From: Sophora flavescens
Taxonomy: Eukaryota > Streptophyta > Magnoliopsida > Fabales > Fabaceae
DNA length: 64,000 nucleotides
NCBI GenBank assembly: GCA_030762895.1
Contig: CM061062.1
Span: 234,285,379-234,349,378, forward strand
Reading direction: 5' to 3'
Below the pieces are notes generated by a model. It saw nothing but the letters and a program-made list of their open reading frames with translations. It made no database searches and had not been told where the DNA came from. Shown here piece by piece: positions 20,689-32,245 of the stretch (position 1 is the first letter of the stretch; the number at the start of each line of letters is the position of its first letter). The position numbers and the translations under genes were made by a program.

Positions 20689-22240
20689 ATGGTGACTACA
20701 CGGAATGGACCGAGGGGAAGGGTGAACAGCATGAACCATGAAGATCATGAGGCTTCGAACACGAGCCAGAATCATGACAATCACCCTCCCCCTCCCATCG
20801 ATGAAGATAACCCTCTGTTGGGAGAGGTTATGGCACAGTTAAGGCAGCTGCAGAAGGAGAATGAGGAGATACGTTCTCAGAATCAAAGGCTTTTAAGAAC
20901 TCGGAAAAGAGAAAGATTAGTGGCACCTTCCGAGGAAGAGCAATCCTCACCCGAGGCTAGCCAAAAGGATCCATCCTACGTACCTTCTCCTCATGATACT
21001 AACCGACCGTCCAAGACCAAACCTCGCCCAGAGGCTTCAGAAGCTAAGTCTCGTGCAGAAAGGACTATCCTAAAAGAAATGGTAACAGATCGACGACCGA
21101 GGTTGCCGTTCACGGATGACATTTATGAGGTAATCATGCCTAGACATTTTAAGCCCCTTAACATCGATAAATTCAATGGCACCACTGACCCAACCGAGCA
21201 CGTATAATCCTTCATTTCTTCTGTTTACCTGGTGACCGATTCGGAAGCCGTCATGTGCAAAACCTTTCCAACCACTTTGCAAGGTCCTGCCTTAGCCTGG
21301 CTGACGAATCTACCACCTCGGTCAATTAATTCCTTTGATGTGCTTGTAACTAAGTTCACTTCACAATTCGTAGCGAGCCGAAAGCATAAAAGGCACTCGG
21401 TCTCGCTGGTGAATTTTAAACAAGAAAGGAATGAATCACTCAGAGATTATATGGCTCGTTTTAGTGCCAAACAAATTTTAATTCCCAATATGAGCTCGGA
21501 ACTCTGTCTTCACACCGTCATGGGCGGTCTGAAGCCGGAGCCATTCTTTGAGTATTTATCTCGAAAACCACCGAGAGATTTTGAAGAGTTGCAGGAAAAA
21601 GCTACAGGTTTCATGAACTTGGAAGAGATGGTAGAATTCAAAAGGAGAGAAAGAGGTTTTGAATACAAGAGCTCGATTCCAAGCAAAGAAAGAGATAGGG
21701 AGGCTAATCCACAAAGCGCCCAAAAGACCAATGAAAGGGGATTCTTGGAGAGGCAACCCAGGTACCAGTCTTATATGCCGCTAAACCGATCTCGGGTAAC
21801 CATTCTCCAGGAGGTGTGCAACGCCGAGTTACTCACCTTACCTCAACCGTCCAAAACGCCGGCCAATGCAGACCGAAGTAAAGAATGCAAATGGCATCAA
21901 AACTATGGTCACTCCACTGAAGACTGTAGAATAACCCAGGAAAAAATTGAGGACTTGGTACGGGCAGGTCGTCTTGACCGGTTCGTTCACCGAGATGATA
22001 ATGGAGGCGGACGAGCTGGTCGACGACGACGGAGACGCAGTTATGACAATCGTAACCGAGATGCAAACCTGCAAGGAAATAATCAGAACGAAGATCGGTT
22101 GAATAATCAGAGGGCTCTTAATGAAGAATCAGAAGTAGGAGACAGAGGGGTCATCAATACAATCTCAGGAGGATTTACAGGTGGAGGAACAACGAGTTCA
22201 GCTCGGCGGCATCATGTAAAAGCCATCCGATCTATAAACA
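20689..22240 (+). pseudogene. gag of the Tat element
   Basis: ATG at 20689 opens a polar N-terminus with a short coiled coil (MAQLRQLQKENEEIRSQNQ). The retrotransposon gag domain follows at about 21130-21600 (ALAWLTNLPPRSINSF, FKQERNESLRDYMARF). A knuckle-like CKWHQNYGHSTEDC lies near 21886, the C-X2-H-X4-H-X4-C variant common in Tat elements, followed by an Arg-rich tract. A single TAA at 21205-21207, where Gln is expected, cuts it after 172 codons; the rest of the frame is open into the protease. An intact protein would form the particle that packages the RNA. Confidence 0.88.
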
Positions 22241-24147
22241 CGGTGTCTGGAAAACCTACAAGGACAAGACCTCCAATAACTTTCTCGGATGATGATTTCC
22301 AAGGGCTGGATCCAAATCAAGATGACCCAATGATGATAACGACCGAATTAACCAACTTCTCGGTCAAACGAACACTTATTGATCAGGGGATCTCGACTGA
22401 TATTTTATACCTGGCGACCTTCAAGAAACTTGGAATTCCAGAAAAGCTGATAAAAGAGCAGGAAGACAAGCTAGTAGGGTTCGCTGGGGAGTAAGTAAAA
22501 ACCTGAGGTTATATAGACCTCTTTACAACGTTTGGAGAAGGAAAACTCTCCAAGTCCGTATCAGTCAGGTATGTTATTGTGGATGCCAGCACGTCATACA
22601 ACATCCTTATTGGAAGACCAACGTTGAATGAACTCGGAGCGATTGCCTCTACCCCACACCTGACAATGAAATTCCCAGCCGAGTCTGGAGATATAGTCGC
22701 AGTCCGAGCTGACCAAAGGATAGCCAGTCAATGCTATGTGGATAGCCTAAAGGTTGCCCGAAACCATGATATTGCAAAGAATGCCGAGGATGATAAAGCA
22801 GAAGTGGTAAGCTCGGTCAGTTCGGTAACTTCAGCGAGCTCGGTCAGCATGTTTGAACTAGACCCAAGGATGGAGATGTACGAGTCCAGAGCCGAACCAA
22901 CAGAGTCTTTAGAAAGGTTCCAGTTGGGAGCCCAAGCTGAACAGTGCACTAAAGTCGGCAGTCAGCTCGACCCCTCGCTCAAACAACGGATTCAAGCGGT
23001 CTTCAGAAAGAATGCCGATTTGTTTGCTTGGAAGACATCGGATATGTCTGGCATAGACCCAAATTTCATGTGCCATAAGCTATCTATATGTCCTGAAGCC
23101 AAGCCTGTAGCTCAGAGAAAAAGAAAACTTGGCGAAGAAAGGCACCAAGCAGTAGCTGAGGAGACTGCCAAACTGGTCAAAGCAAATTTCATCAAAGAGG
23201 TGAAATACACTACTTGGCTAGCCAACGTGGTGTTGGTTAGAAAGGCCAACGGTAAGTGGAGAATGTGCACCGACTACACCGATCTCAACAAGGCGTGCCC
23301 AAAGGATTCTTATCCTCTTCCCAACATTGACAGACTGGTAGACGGAGCCTCAGGGTACAAAGTTTGGTCCTTCTTGGATGCATATTCAGGTTATAACTAG
23401 ATCAGGATGTATCCACCCGATGAATAAAAAATGGCATTTATGACTGATGGGGCAAACTACTGCTATCGGGTAATACCTTTCGGTTTAAAAAATGCTGGTG
23501 CAACATATCAAAGGCTTATGGACAAAGTCTTTGTCAACCAGATCGAAAAGAACCTAGAAGTATATGTTGATGATATGGTGGTAAAATTCGTTGACCTAAG
23601 GCAACATGCCGCCGACCTCGAAGAAATTTTCAGTCAACTCAAAATACAACATGAGGTTAAATCCAGAAAAATGCTCTTTTGGTGTGCAAGGAGGAAAATT
23701 CTTAGGATATATGCTGACACATAGAGGAATTGAAGCTAATCCAGATAAGTGCAAAGCTTTCATGGAAATGCAGAGCCCTCAGAATGTGAAAGAAATTCAA
23801 AGGTTAGCTGGCCGATTAGCTTCTCTATCCTACTTTCTCCCAAAGTCCGTAGAAAAGGCAAGACCCTTCTTCCAGCTTTTGAAAAAACCAAAAGAGTTCA
23901 CCTGGACTGAGGAGTGTGAAAAAGCCTTTGAGGATCTGAAACTATTTCTAGCCTCTCCCCCGATCCTCACTCGGCCTAAGCTCAGCAAAGATCTGTACTT
24001 GTATCTATCTGTCAACGATTATGCAATCAGTGCAGTAATCATCCAGGAAGAAGAAGAACAACAGATGCCGGTGTATTATGTGAGTAGAATCCTGAAAGAT
24101 GCAGAAACACGATATCAAGTAATTGAAAAACTAGCCCTCGCCTTAAT
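22241..24147 (+). pseudogene. Protease, reverse transcriptase and start of RNase H, Tat element
   Basis: Same frame as gag at first. The protease active-site region reads LIDQGISTDILY (near 22377), with Gln where Thr or Ser is common in other gypsy proteases. TAA at 22492 and TGA at 22504 interrupt the linker. Reverse transcriptase follows, with GKWRMCTDYTDLNKACPKDS (near 23252), FLDAYSGYN, VIPFGLKNAGATYQRLM and the catalytic YVDDMVVK (near 23560). TAG at 23398, TAA at 23425 and a frameshift near 23640-23660 break it. The first RNase H reaches RYQVIEKLALAL and is cut at 24147 by the Tekay insertion. Confidence 0.9.
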
Positions 24148-25229
24148 TGTAACACCCTGTATTTTACTGTTTTAAATAACAGTAATACATATAAATATGT
24201 TTATAAATTTATTTGAGTTTTAGAAAATTATTTTAAATAAACGGAGTTTATCACTCAATCCTACTTGAATATAGGAAGCTACGATAAAAATTTAGGTTGG
24301 AAAGTCATGTGAAACCCGGCCCGAGAATTCCATTGACAGTATAATAATACTGCTCAAAAGACCTAATTTTAATTCGTGAACGAAAGACTTAAGATTAGTA
24401 TTTTATTTTCTACAATTCTGTATTTTTAGATTTATTTCAGAAAAAAATAAAATAATTTACGTTTTACGGGCAGAATACGAAATCGGGTGAGAGGCAGAAT
24501 GGATTTCGGAGTTTCCAAGAGCAGATAAAGAGTTTATCTTAGGATTTTGAGATGATTCAAGGGGATGAATCATACTTTTAAGTCTAGAAGGTTCTGCAGG
24601 GTTAAAGTGAAAATTTTTGAATTTTACGCTTAAGTCCCTGAACTTTCTGTTAATTACCCTTTTGTCCCTAAGTTAGTTTCTAAGTTTTTTTCAAGTGAAT
24701 TGGGCCATAATCTTTGTTTCCAATCTCTTATTGGACCGTGGCTATGAAGCCCAAATTTCCTAGTCCATGGATTAATTCCATAAAGCCTATTTGAAACTAT
24801 ACAAGTTTCCTATGTCATGCTTAAGCTTAAATTATTTAGTGGACCCCACAAAAATGAATCCAAGCCCAAATTTAGTAGGCCCATGCTCAAGCCCATGAGG
24901 GAGAAGGGGATGCCCTCATAATTTTTGGATGAGCCAAGATTGTTCTAGAATGTTCTACATTCTTCTACATTATTCTACAACATTCTCAAATCTTCTCAAG
25001 TGTTCTAGGGTTTTCTTAAAATATCTCATGACAAAATCAGCCCAAAATAGTCAAGATAAGACCACATTTAATGTGGCCAATGGCCATCATTACAACTTAT
25101 TGACAATTTGCAAAATAGTCCTTATACTTTTGGCATCTTTGCAAAATGGTCCTTAGGAATTAATTTCACTTTAATCCTTTCAGAGATCACCTCCTTTCTA
25201 CTTGGTTCTCAAAAGTGGCGCACAACATG

Positions 25230-25240
25230 CCTATAAATAC
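25230..25240 (+). promoter_or_regulatory. TATA box of the Tekay 5' LTR
   Basis: CCTATAAATAC about 1.08 kb into the LTR, kept in the 3' LTR at about 40447-40457. Transcription starting about 30 bp later would leave an R-U5 leader of nearly 4 kb, so splicing or an internal reading frame is plausible. Confidence 0.6.
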
Positions 25241-27700
25241 CTTGCTCTCACATTTCATTTAGTTTCTATTGCCTTTTTGTTCAAAAACCCTAAAGTTCAT
25301 AAGTCTTTTAGTGTTAAATTTATGAAGCAAGTTCTTGGATTTCTTTTGTCTTTGATATTCAAGAGGTAAATCTTAATCTTCTTCCTTAATCATGTCTATG
25401 TTCTTCAATAAGTTTCTTGATTTAAAGTTTATATCATAGTTGTTCATCACCTTTAAGTTTCTAAGCCTTGAACTTTGAAAATCCATAATAAATTCTAGAA
25501 AAATCTCATGATGATGAAACCACTTTCTATATTCTTGATATAATGCATATTATCTAAATCCAAGAGCATGATGTAATCAAAAATTTCTTTCCTAAAAAAC
25601 TAGCCTTGGCCGAATCTATTAGAATAGGTTTGGTAGAGTTTTGTTCATGTGTTGTCATGTATGATCATGTATTCTATATGACATGTATGTCTACACACTC
25701 TAATCCATGGTAGATTATTAAAATGAAAATCTTTACTCAAAAATCTCTATGTTGGCCGAAACCCTAGGTTGATTAGATTTGTTGAGTTTTGTTCAAAGTT
25801 TTCATTAATGATCTTAGAAATCTAGCTATTAGTATGTATGCTTAATAAATCCAAGTTGGTTTATTAAACTAAAAACTCTAGCCCTATGAACATGTTGAGG
25901 CCGAATCTTAGTATATAAGAGTTAGGAAGTTTTGAGTTTGAAACTTAATTGTTTAGTCACTAATCTATGATTTAGGTTGATCAAGGATCATAAATCCATG
26001 ACTTAATCCTGATTAGAAATTTTAGTCATTCAAGACCCTAGAGGTCGTGACTATGTATTAGGGTTTAGAATGTTTTAGTTTCTTGATTTGTAATTATTTG
26101 ATTGTGATGGTTGAAGGTTAAGTGAGTACGACGTTTACGCGGTATCCGAATTTCCGAAGGAAATCAGTAAATTCACAAGAAGTCTCCGAAAGGTAAGAGG
26201 GGAACACCTGAGGATTTATTCGATGGCTATATGTTATCCCGTGTTTGTTTATAATTATTTGTCTGTTAATATTTATTTAAGTTGTGTTATTTGTATCTGT
26301 GTGTTTTTAATTGCGTTTAATTGTTTATCTGTAATTATATTATGCTACTGTGATGCATGATCTGCCTGGAAAATATCTGTGATATAATTGTTGATTGATG
26401 TGTCAGAAGCCTGATAGTGGTTAGTGCCCAATTAAGTTAATTGGATAAAAGCTTTAAGAAGCTTCACAAATTATATTCAATGTTTTAAACGATAAAATAT
26501 TGATATATAATATTAATGGAAATTTTAATTTGGAAAAATAAGGAATTTTGGAAAATATTATTATTTTAATAATATAATATTGTAAGAGTGTATTATGAGT
26601 CACAATGAGCACGAAACCGTGAAAATATTTTCGCACGGCTAGTTTTCATGTAAGAAATTCCGGAATATTACAAAATATTCTTTTATGAAATTAATTGGTG
26701 AAAATAAGTTAATTATGATTTTAGAAAATTAATTAAGTGGAAAAAGCTAAATTTTGGCTTAAAAAGCCTTAAAAATAATATTTGACGGCAAATTTGGAAA
26801 AGTGTAGACGGAAAGTATTTTGAAACGGCAGTGCGTATTTTGAAGAAGTTAAAACCTCAAGTGACTCATTGGTTTGTGAAAAATTAAGTTTTATTATTTA
26901 AGGATTTTATTAATGAATTTCCAATTTGAAAAGAATTTCTGAAAACCAAAAATAAATTCAACAGTGTTAAAAGTGGTGTGGAACTTAGTAACCGAGACAT
27001 CGGGGTACTAAGGTTCTGTGTTGTGATGGACTTGGGGTCCTTTGGACTTTGAGGTTCTATACCGTATACGTGGGGTATACCGTATTTAAACATTGAAGAT
27101 GTTTTCTAGTACCACGAACCTAAGACTGGTGCATCGGTCGAGAGGTGTCGTGATTGAGTACTCGGACTGTGAGGTCCTGTGTTGTAATGAAAGTTTTAAA
27201 GGTGTTTTAAAATTATGTGAGTCTTAAGCCATTTTGAGCTACGACAAAGAAAGATTGAACACAAAGAAAAGAACAAAACAAAAGTGTTTTGCATGCATTG
27301 GCAGGCGTGCCCGCGATTCGATGTATTAATTACCTGCGGCGTGAGGTAGTTCTTACTGTGTTTTTCTCATGTGCCTAGTGAGGACATTTGAGACCCCATC
27401 TTCGTTGCTATTGGTGCCCTGAGTGTGGACAGTATGCAATGTGTTTTGGCTGCGTGCCTAGTGGCTGCGTGCCAAGTTAGCCTGTGTGGCTATGGAGCCT
27501 GATCAACTCATTATATGTTGTGATATCTCTTGAGATTAGGACGAAATTAGATGATGAATATGAAGTGTCATGCATAATTTTCAAATCGATGATGTTTGGG
27601 GTGTTGAACCCAATGATAAACTATTTGTTATAAATGGTTGTATTTGGTAAATGTTGATGTGTCTATGTGGTGACTAGTATGTAGTTATTGAGTAAGATCC

Positions 27701-28162
27701 ATGTATTGGTTTCTCACTCTTACATGTTCAGATCCATGTATTGATCGCGCACAGTACGGTGGTGCCTGGGAGATTAACCCTGGGGAACTCAGCGCCATCT
27801 ACCATGGCCCTAGCAGAGAAGTTATCGGCACAGTAGATGAAGGACCACAACAGAGAATACATGTCGTGGAGATTGTCGTGGTATCTCTACCTCCAGTGTG
27901 GCTATACCTGCAGTACCTGGATGAGCATGGGATGATGGATCCGTTACCTCAGCCAAATCCTCTTCAAATAGTAGGACCTAAGGAACCTCCTGTTGAAGTG
28001 GGGGAGGATCCAGAGGAATACATTGAGGACAATCTTGAGTTTCACCCTCCTGTGGTTGATGATGAGGATTCTTCCGATGACGCATCAGGAGCGGAGGCAT
28101 CTTCGTCAGATACTTCGGTTGTAGGTGGGGTTGATCATCAGGATCTTCCCAATGGGTTCTAG
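27701..28162 (+). CDS. LTR-internal reading frame, acidic C-terminus (5' LTR copy)
   Basis: ATG at 27701 opens 153 codons. The central part reads DRAQYGGAWEINP and GPSREVIGTVDEGPQQR, followed by a Pro-rich stretch and a strongly acidic Ser/Asp tail (EDPEEY, DDEDSSDDASGAEASSSD). The 3' LTR copy starts upstream with MDPDIPLVQSRV just after a TTACATGTTCAG acceptor-like site, which this copy has lost by a deletion of about 40 bp. The function is unknown and I recognise no domain. It may be a capsid-unrelated accessory frame or a former exon in the long leader. Confidence 0.4.
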   Translation: MYWFLTLTCSDPCIDRAQYGGAWEINPGELSAIYHGPSREVIGTVDEGPQQRIHVVEIVVVSLPPVWLYLQYLDEHGMMDPLPQPNPLQIVGPKEPPVEVGEDPEEYIEDNLEFHPPVVDDEDSSDDASGAEASSSDTSVVGGVDHQDLPNGF

Positions 28163-29150
28163 TAGCTTGACCAGCTATAGGTATAGTTCCGGGGTAGCGA
28201 GTCTTGTCAGTTTTGATCTGGCTTCTGAGAGCCGTGAGTTTTTGGTATGGTTCTAGACTACTCGTTGCTTATATGTATATGTTTTTATTTTCTTTGCTTA
28301 GTTTGATGGAGAATAGCCTATACTTAATAAGGCTCTTTTGTTATCTCCTATTATAGGTATTGTGTAATTAAAAGATGATGCATATATATAAATATACGTA
28401 TATGGTTGTTAGGCGTATGATGGTTCTATGTTGGAAAAAAAAATCAGCACTATTTTCGTAAAGAAACAGTTACTCAAAAATATATTTTCCGAAAGTAACC
28501 AGCAATTAATAATTTAATTTCCGCTTTTGGGTAATAATGTGATGATGGATCCGTTACCTCAGCCAAATCCTCTTCAAATAGTAGGACCTAAGGAACCTCC
28601 TGTTGAAGTGGGGGAGGATCCAGAGGAATACATTGAGGACAATCTTGAGTTTCACCCTCCTGTGGTTGATGATGAGGATTCTTCCGATGACGCATCGGGA
28701 GCGGAGGCATCTTCGTCAGATACTTCGGTTGTAGGTGGGGTTGATCATCAGGATCTTCCCAATGGGTTCTAGTAGCTTGACCAGCTATAGGTATAGTTCC
28801 GGGGTAGCGAGTCTTGTCAGTTTTGATCTGGCTTCTGAGAGCCGTGAGTTTTTGGTATGGTTCTAGACTACTCGTTGCTTATATGTATATGTTTTTATTT
28901 TCTTTGCTTAGTTTGATGGAGAATAGCCTATACTTAATAAGGCTCTTTTGTTATCTCCTATTATAGGTATTGTGTAATTAAAAGATGATGCATATATATA
29001 AATATACGTATATGGTTGTTAGGCGTATGATGGTTCTATGTTGGAAAAAAAAATCAGCACTATTTTCGTAAAGAAACAGTTACTCAAAAATATATTTTCC
29101 GAAAGTAACCAGCAATTAATAATTTAATTTCCGCTTTTGGGTAATAATGT
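27931..29150 (+). repeat. 610-bp tandem duplication inside the 5' LTR
   Basis: 27931-28540 and 28541-29150 are almost identical (one clear difference, CGCATCAGG against CGCATCGGG). The duplication repeats the acidic end of the LTR reading frame, which could restart at ATG 28542 and end at 28772. A shared GATGA lies at both joints. The 3' LTR has a single copy, so the duplication arose after integration. Confidence 0.95.
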
Positions 29151-29178
29151 GATGACCCTGGAAGGGGTGTCTCATTTG

Positions 29179-29190
29179 TGGTATCAGAGC
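29179..29190 (+). promoter_or_regulatory. Primer binding site, initiator tRNA-Met
   Basis: TGGTATCAGAGC four bases after the 5' LTR is the standard plant primer site complementary to the 3' end of initiator tRNA-Met. Confidence 0.95.
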
Positions 29191-29358
29191 TGGTCGAGTC
29201 TTTCGGGAATGTTGGTAAATATGTCTGTTATGTTTATGTTGTGTGATCTCTGACTTAGACTTGTTTTAATTACTTCTTAGAAGTAATGTGTGGTAACGAG
29301 TAAGTTGCCGTTTCAGTTTCTAGTTTTGGTTTAACTGATTTTGATTTGTAGGTCAGTT

Positions 29359-29644
29359 ATGGAACCAGTTGTTGAACCAGAAGCTGGACGTGGACATGGA
29401 CGTGGACGTGGACGCGGTCGTGGACGAGGACATAGAGGTGGTCGTGTTGGCGGTCGTGGTAATATGAATGAGGAGTATGAAGAAGGAGTGGACTATGCGG
29501 CTCAAGCAATGGAGAATGTGGCAGCGGCAATTGCAAATCAAACTGCAACGATGAATGTCCACAATCTGCAAGCTGCGGAAGGCAAGGCTTTGATTGTGTT
29601 CCGAAGTCAAAATCCTTCACAGTTTGGTCTGGATGCTGACCCTG
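29359..29644 (+). pseudogene. Tekay gag, N-terminal part
   Basis: ATG at 29359 gives a Gly/Arg-rich N-terminus made of GRGRGR repeats, then EGVDYAAQAMENVAAAIANQ and FRSQNPSQFGLDADP. This is the usual start of the Tekay gag domain. The frame is cut at 29644 by the minus-strand LTR element, and the rest resumes at 35103 with KADLWIQELETIFEL. Confidence 0.88.
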
Positions 29645-30802
29645 TGAACGCGTTGTCGCCACGCGCCAAAAAGTGAGTGATTTACAAAATATGTAGATAG
29701 GGAGCGACAACTCGGATATCGTCTCACAAGGACTCTTAGGTTGCTATTATTGACAGAAAATCAGTTTTGGGGGGGTTTGGATTGAATGCAAGTAAGAAAA
29801 CAAAACAGAAAACAGAGCAATAAAAACCAAGTAAATATCAAATAGCCAAAAAAGCGATTAACCTACTGTTCTTGGTTTCCCACTATCATTGGTTCACATA
29901 ATTCCAAGCCCTAAGCAGATTCTAATCCCCTTTCGGTTGTAGCAACAATTAACAAACGAAATCACTACTACAGATATATGTTCCTATTCCCGAATTAAAC
30001 AAACGGGGTTAAGCCCTCATGAACTAAACGAACATGAACGAACACACGCGAATTAAACAAACGCGATTAAGTATAGGAACATAACATCACCGAAATGAAT
30101 CAACACAACACTAAACACTCCTGAATTAAACAAACAGAAACATATAGCATCGCATTGAAAAGAGAAAAGCAAATGAAAATAGGGATTACAGAACCTCAAG
30201 TGTAAATGGAAACCAATTACAGTAGACTAATCCTAGGAGACTAGCTCTCCATAACAAAAATAACGCAGCTATCTAAACCTAAAGAAAACAAAAGATGAGA
30301 TCTAAAAAAACTCCTCAGTTCTGCCTTCAAACAGGCTTAAATACAGTTTCTGGTTTCCATGAACTCGCGAGGCAAGGACTGTCTCGCGACGCGAATCTTC
30401 TACAACGTTTGGTCTTCAGGCGAGGCGAAGTACGGCTCGCGTGGCGAGGAATGGAAAAGTCATGGCTTCTGGTCTTCAGTCTCGCGAGGCGAGTAATGGA
30501 TTCGCGGGGCGAGACAGAAAGGATTGCAAATTCTGGAACAGTCACGCTTCAGGTTCGCGGGGCGAATGATCTTTCGCGGGGCGAAGAACTCCAGAATTAT
30601 TTCTTTTTATTAACCTGAAAACAGTAAATAGCAGTAAGTGCTTTATTTGACTCTAAATCAACTAAATTATCCTAAAAATACTTTACAGACTCAAAATGCT
30701 GCTTAAAAGACAATCAAGTCTAATTTGGGCGAAAATGATATATAATTAGCACAAAGCCAAGGTTTTTCTAGTTATAAAACTAGACTAGCCAGAGGCTGAT
30801 CA
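29645..30802 (-). repeat. 3' LTR of the non-autonomous element
   Basis: Left copy in window coordinates, 1158 bp. It carries a cluster of CpG-rich TCGCGAGGCGA-like motifs at 30362-30595, in the U3 part of the minus-strand element, with a TATA-like TATTTAAG just beyond it. Confidence 0.95.
30362..30595. promoter_or_regulatory. CpG-rich motif array in U3 (3' LTR copy)
   Basis: About eight to ten variants of CTCGCGAGGCGAG / TTCGCGGGGCGAA occur within 234 bp of an otherwise AT-rich LTR. On the minus strand they lie just upstream of TATTTAAG (30337-30344), the expected promoter position. The same array is in the other LTR at 34657-34890. Confidence 0.6.
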
Positions 30803-30818
30803 AAATACCCCAAACTTA
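30803..30818 (-). promoter_or_regulatory. Polypurine tract of the non-autonomous element
   Basis: On the minus strand AAGTTTGGGGTATTT directly precedes the 3' LTR start TGATCAGCC. This is the expected priming site for plus-strand DNA. A nearly equal sequence precedes the LTR at 63874. Confidence 0.75.
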
Positions 30819-31397
30819 AACTTTTCTTGTCCCCAAGCAAACTAAAACTCAAAAACTTAAAAAGACTCAAGACATGGCAAGCTTAAGAGATTTAATCAAC
30901 TTCGCACAAATTCAAGCAATTCATCAAAATAATTTTTCCTTCAATGTTCCCCCCTTTCAAACAAAGCAATCCCCACAATTATTTATTCTGAACAATTGAG
31001 AATTTCATCATTCAAGCAATCATTAATCTAAGCAAGGGATCCAAGTTACACACAAGAGGGAGATCACCAAATTCAAACAACTGCCTTCCTCACAAGGGAA
31101 ATTTGTGTTCACTCATCGCTCAATTTTCTTGTCAGGCTAACAATATTTCACTCAGTTTCACTTTTAAGAGCACTTCTCATAAATTTGATTTTCATCTCAA
31201 AATGGTTCCCACGGAAAACATGCATGCAACATCAAAAGGTCTTTTAAGGTTGTAATGGGGCCTGGCTAAGGGTAGGATATACAAGGGTACTGGGCTGAAG
31301 TCCCTAGGAACTAAGAGAGCATGAAACATTTTTATACATTGAATTTCCACTAAAGTTCCTTTCTTCATTTATCTTTATGCCTTGGGTGACTACAGCC

Positions 31398-31520
31398 TTT
31401 TTCTTCTTTAGATAATCTTTTTTTTTTCTTTTTGCTGCTTTTCTTTTCTTTCTTTTTGTTCTTTTTTTTTTCTTTGGTTCCAACCTTTTTATTATTATTT
31501 TTTTCTTTTTCTTTTTCCCA
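31398..31520. repeat. Polypyrimidine tract
   Basis: About 120 bp of almost pure T/C with TTTTTCTTT repeats inside the non-autonomous element, which is purine-rich on the coding strand. The Lys-rich frame read from the other strand is low-complexity and not credible as a protein. Confidence 0.85.
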
Positions 31521-32245
31521 ATCCCAAACAACACATCACACCTTGTAGCCACCCCAAACTTAGTTTCTTACAAACCTTCTCTTTGCTAAGCTTCCATGCT
31601 CTCCTAATCCTAAGATCGGGTTAACATGGTTTTTCTAGATTTTACGGCTTGTAACATAAGGTCAACAAGAAACAATAGGCTAATTAGGCTCAAAGGGGCT
31701 AACTAGGGAACATGCATTAGGAATTGGTTCTTTTTAGGATAAGTAGTTATTTACAAAGAAAATGCCTAAATCATTTGAAGCAAACACATAAACATGCAAA
31801 CCAAGAAGAGATTCAAGCAAATTCGGGAAAGTGCAGCTCAAAAGTGATTCACACAGTTTAAAACATGTTGGAGGCTCAAGTCCTCACCTGGACATTTTTG
31901 CAAATTGTTTGACAGAGATTCTATCCCTAGTGTGTGCTTCCCATCACCCCAAACTTATCATAAATCATGCCATCACAACAAAATATCTCAAAGTTCAGTT
32001 TTCAATCACACGGGGATCACTTTTCAAAAAAAAAATTTCAACCTAGGGGGAATCAGTCAACAAATAACATGCAATCCATCTGTGCAAAATTCAATCAAAT
32101 CCAATAAACTTGCCGACACAAGACTCAACACACATACTCCTGATCTTCTCAAATTATTCAGGAGCTTTATTGAAAACAAAACATAAATAAAGCAAGGCAA
32201 AGCAGAAACTAACAAGAAAATGAAAGTAAACTAAAGAGAAAGGGT

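Larger units (their letters stand above)
24148..29174 (+). repeat. 5' LTR of the Tekay element (5.0 kb)
   Basis: Co-linear with 39366-43859 and longer mainly because of a private 610-bp tandem duplication (27931-29150). It also lacks about 40 bp present in the 3' LTR near 42990, and a GTGCCTGGCTTTGTGCCTG segment found near 42670. Most of its length is AT-rich and non-coding. A reading frame sits near its end (27701-28162). Confidence 0.95.

Noticed and set aside
26884..27093. 69-codon minus-strand frame, repeated at 42101-42310
   Set aside because: Duplicated only because it lies in the two Tekay LTRs; antisense to the element and without recognisable features.
30295..30618. 107-codon plus-strand frame, also present at 34590-34913
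   Set aside because: It is antisense to the LTR element and exists twice only because the LTRs are copies. Its composition comes from the CpG-rich motif array.
31304..31552. Lys-rich minus-strand frame
   Set aside because: Low-complexity translation of the polypyrimidine tract.
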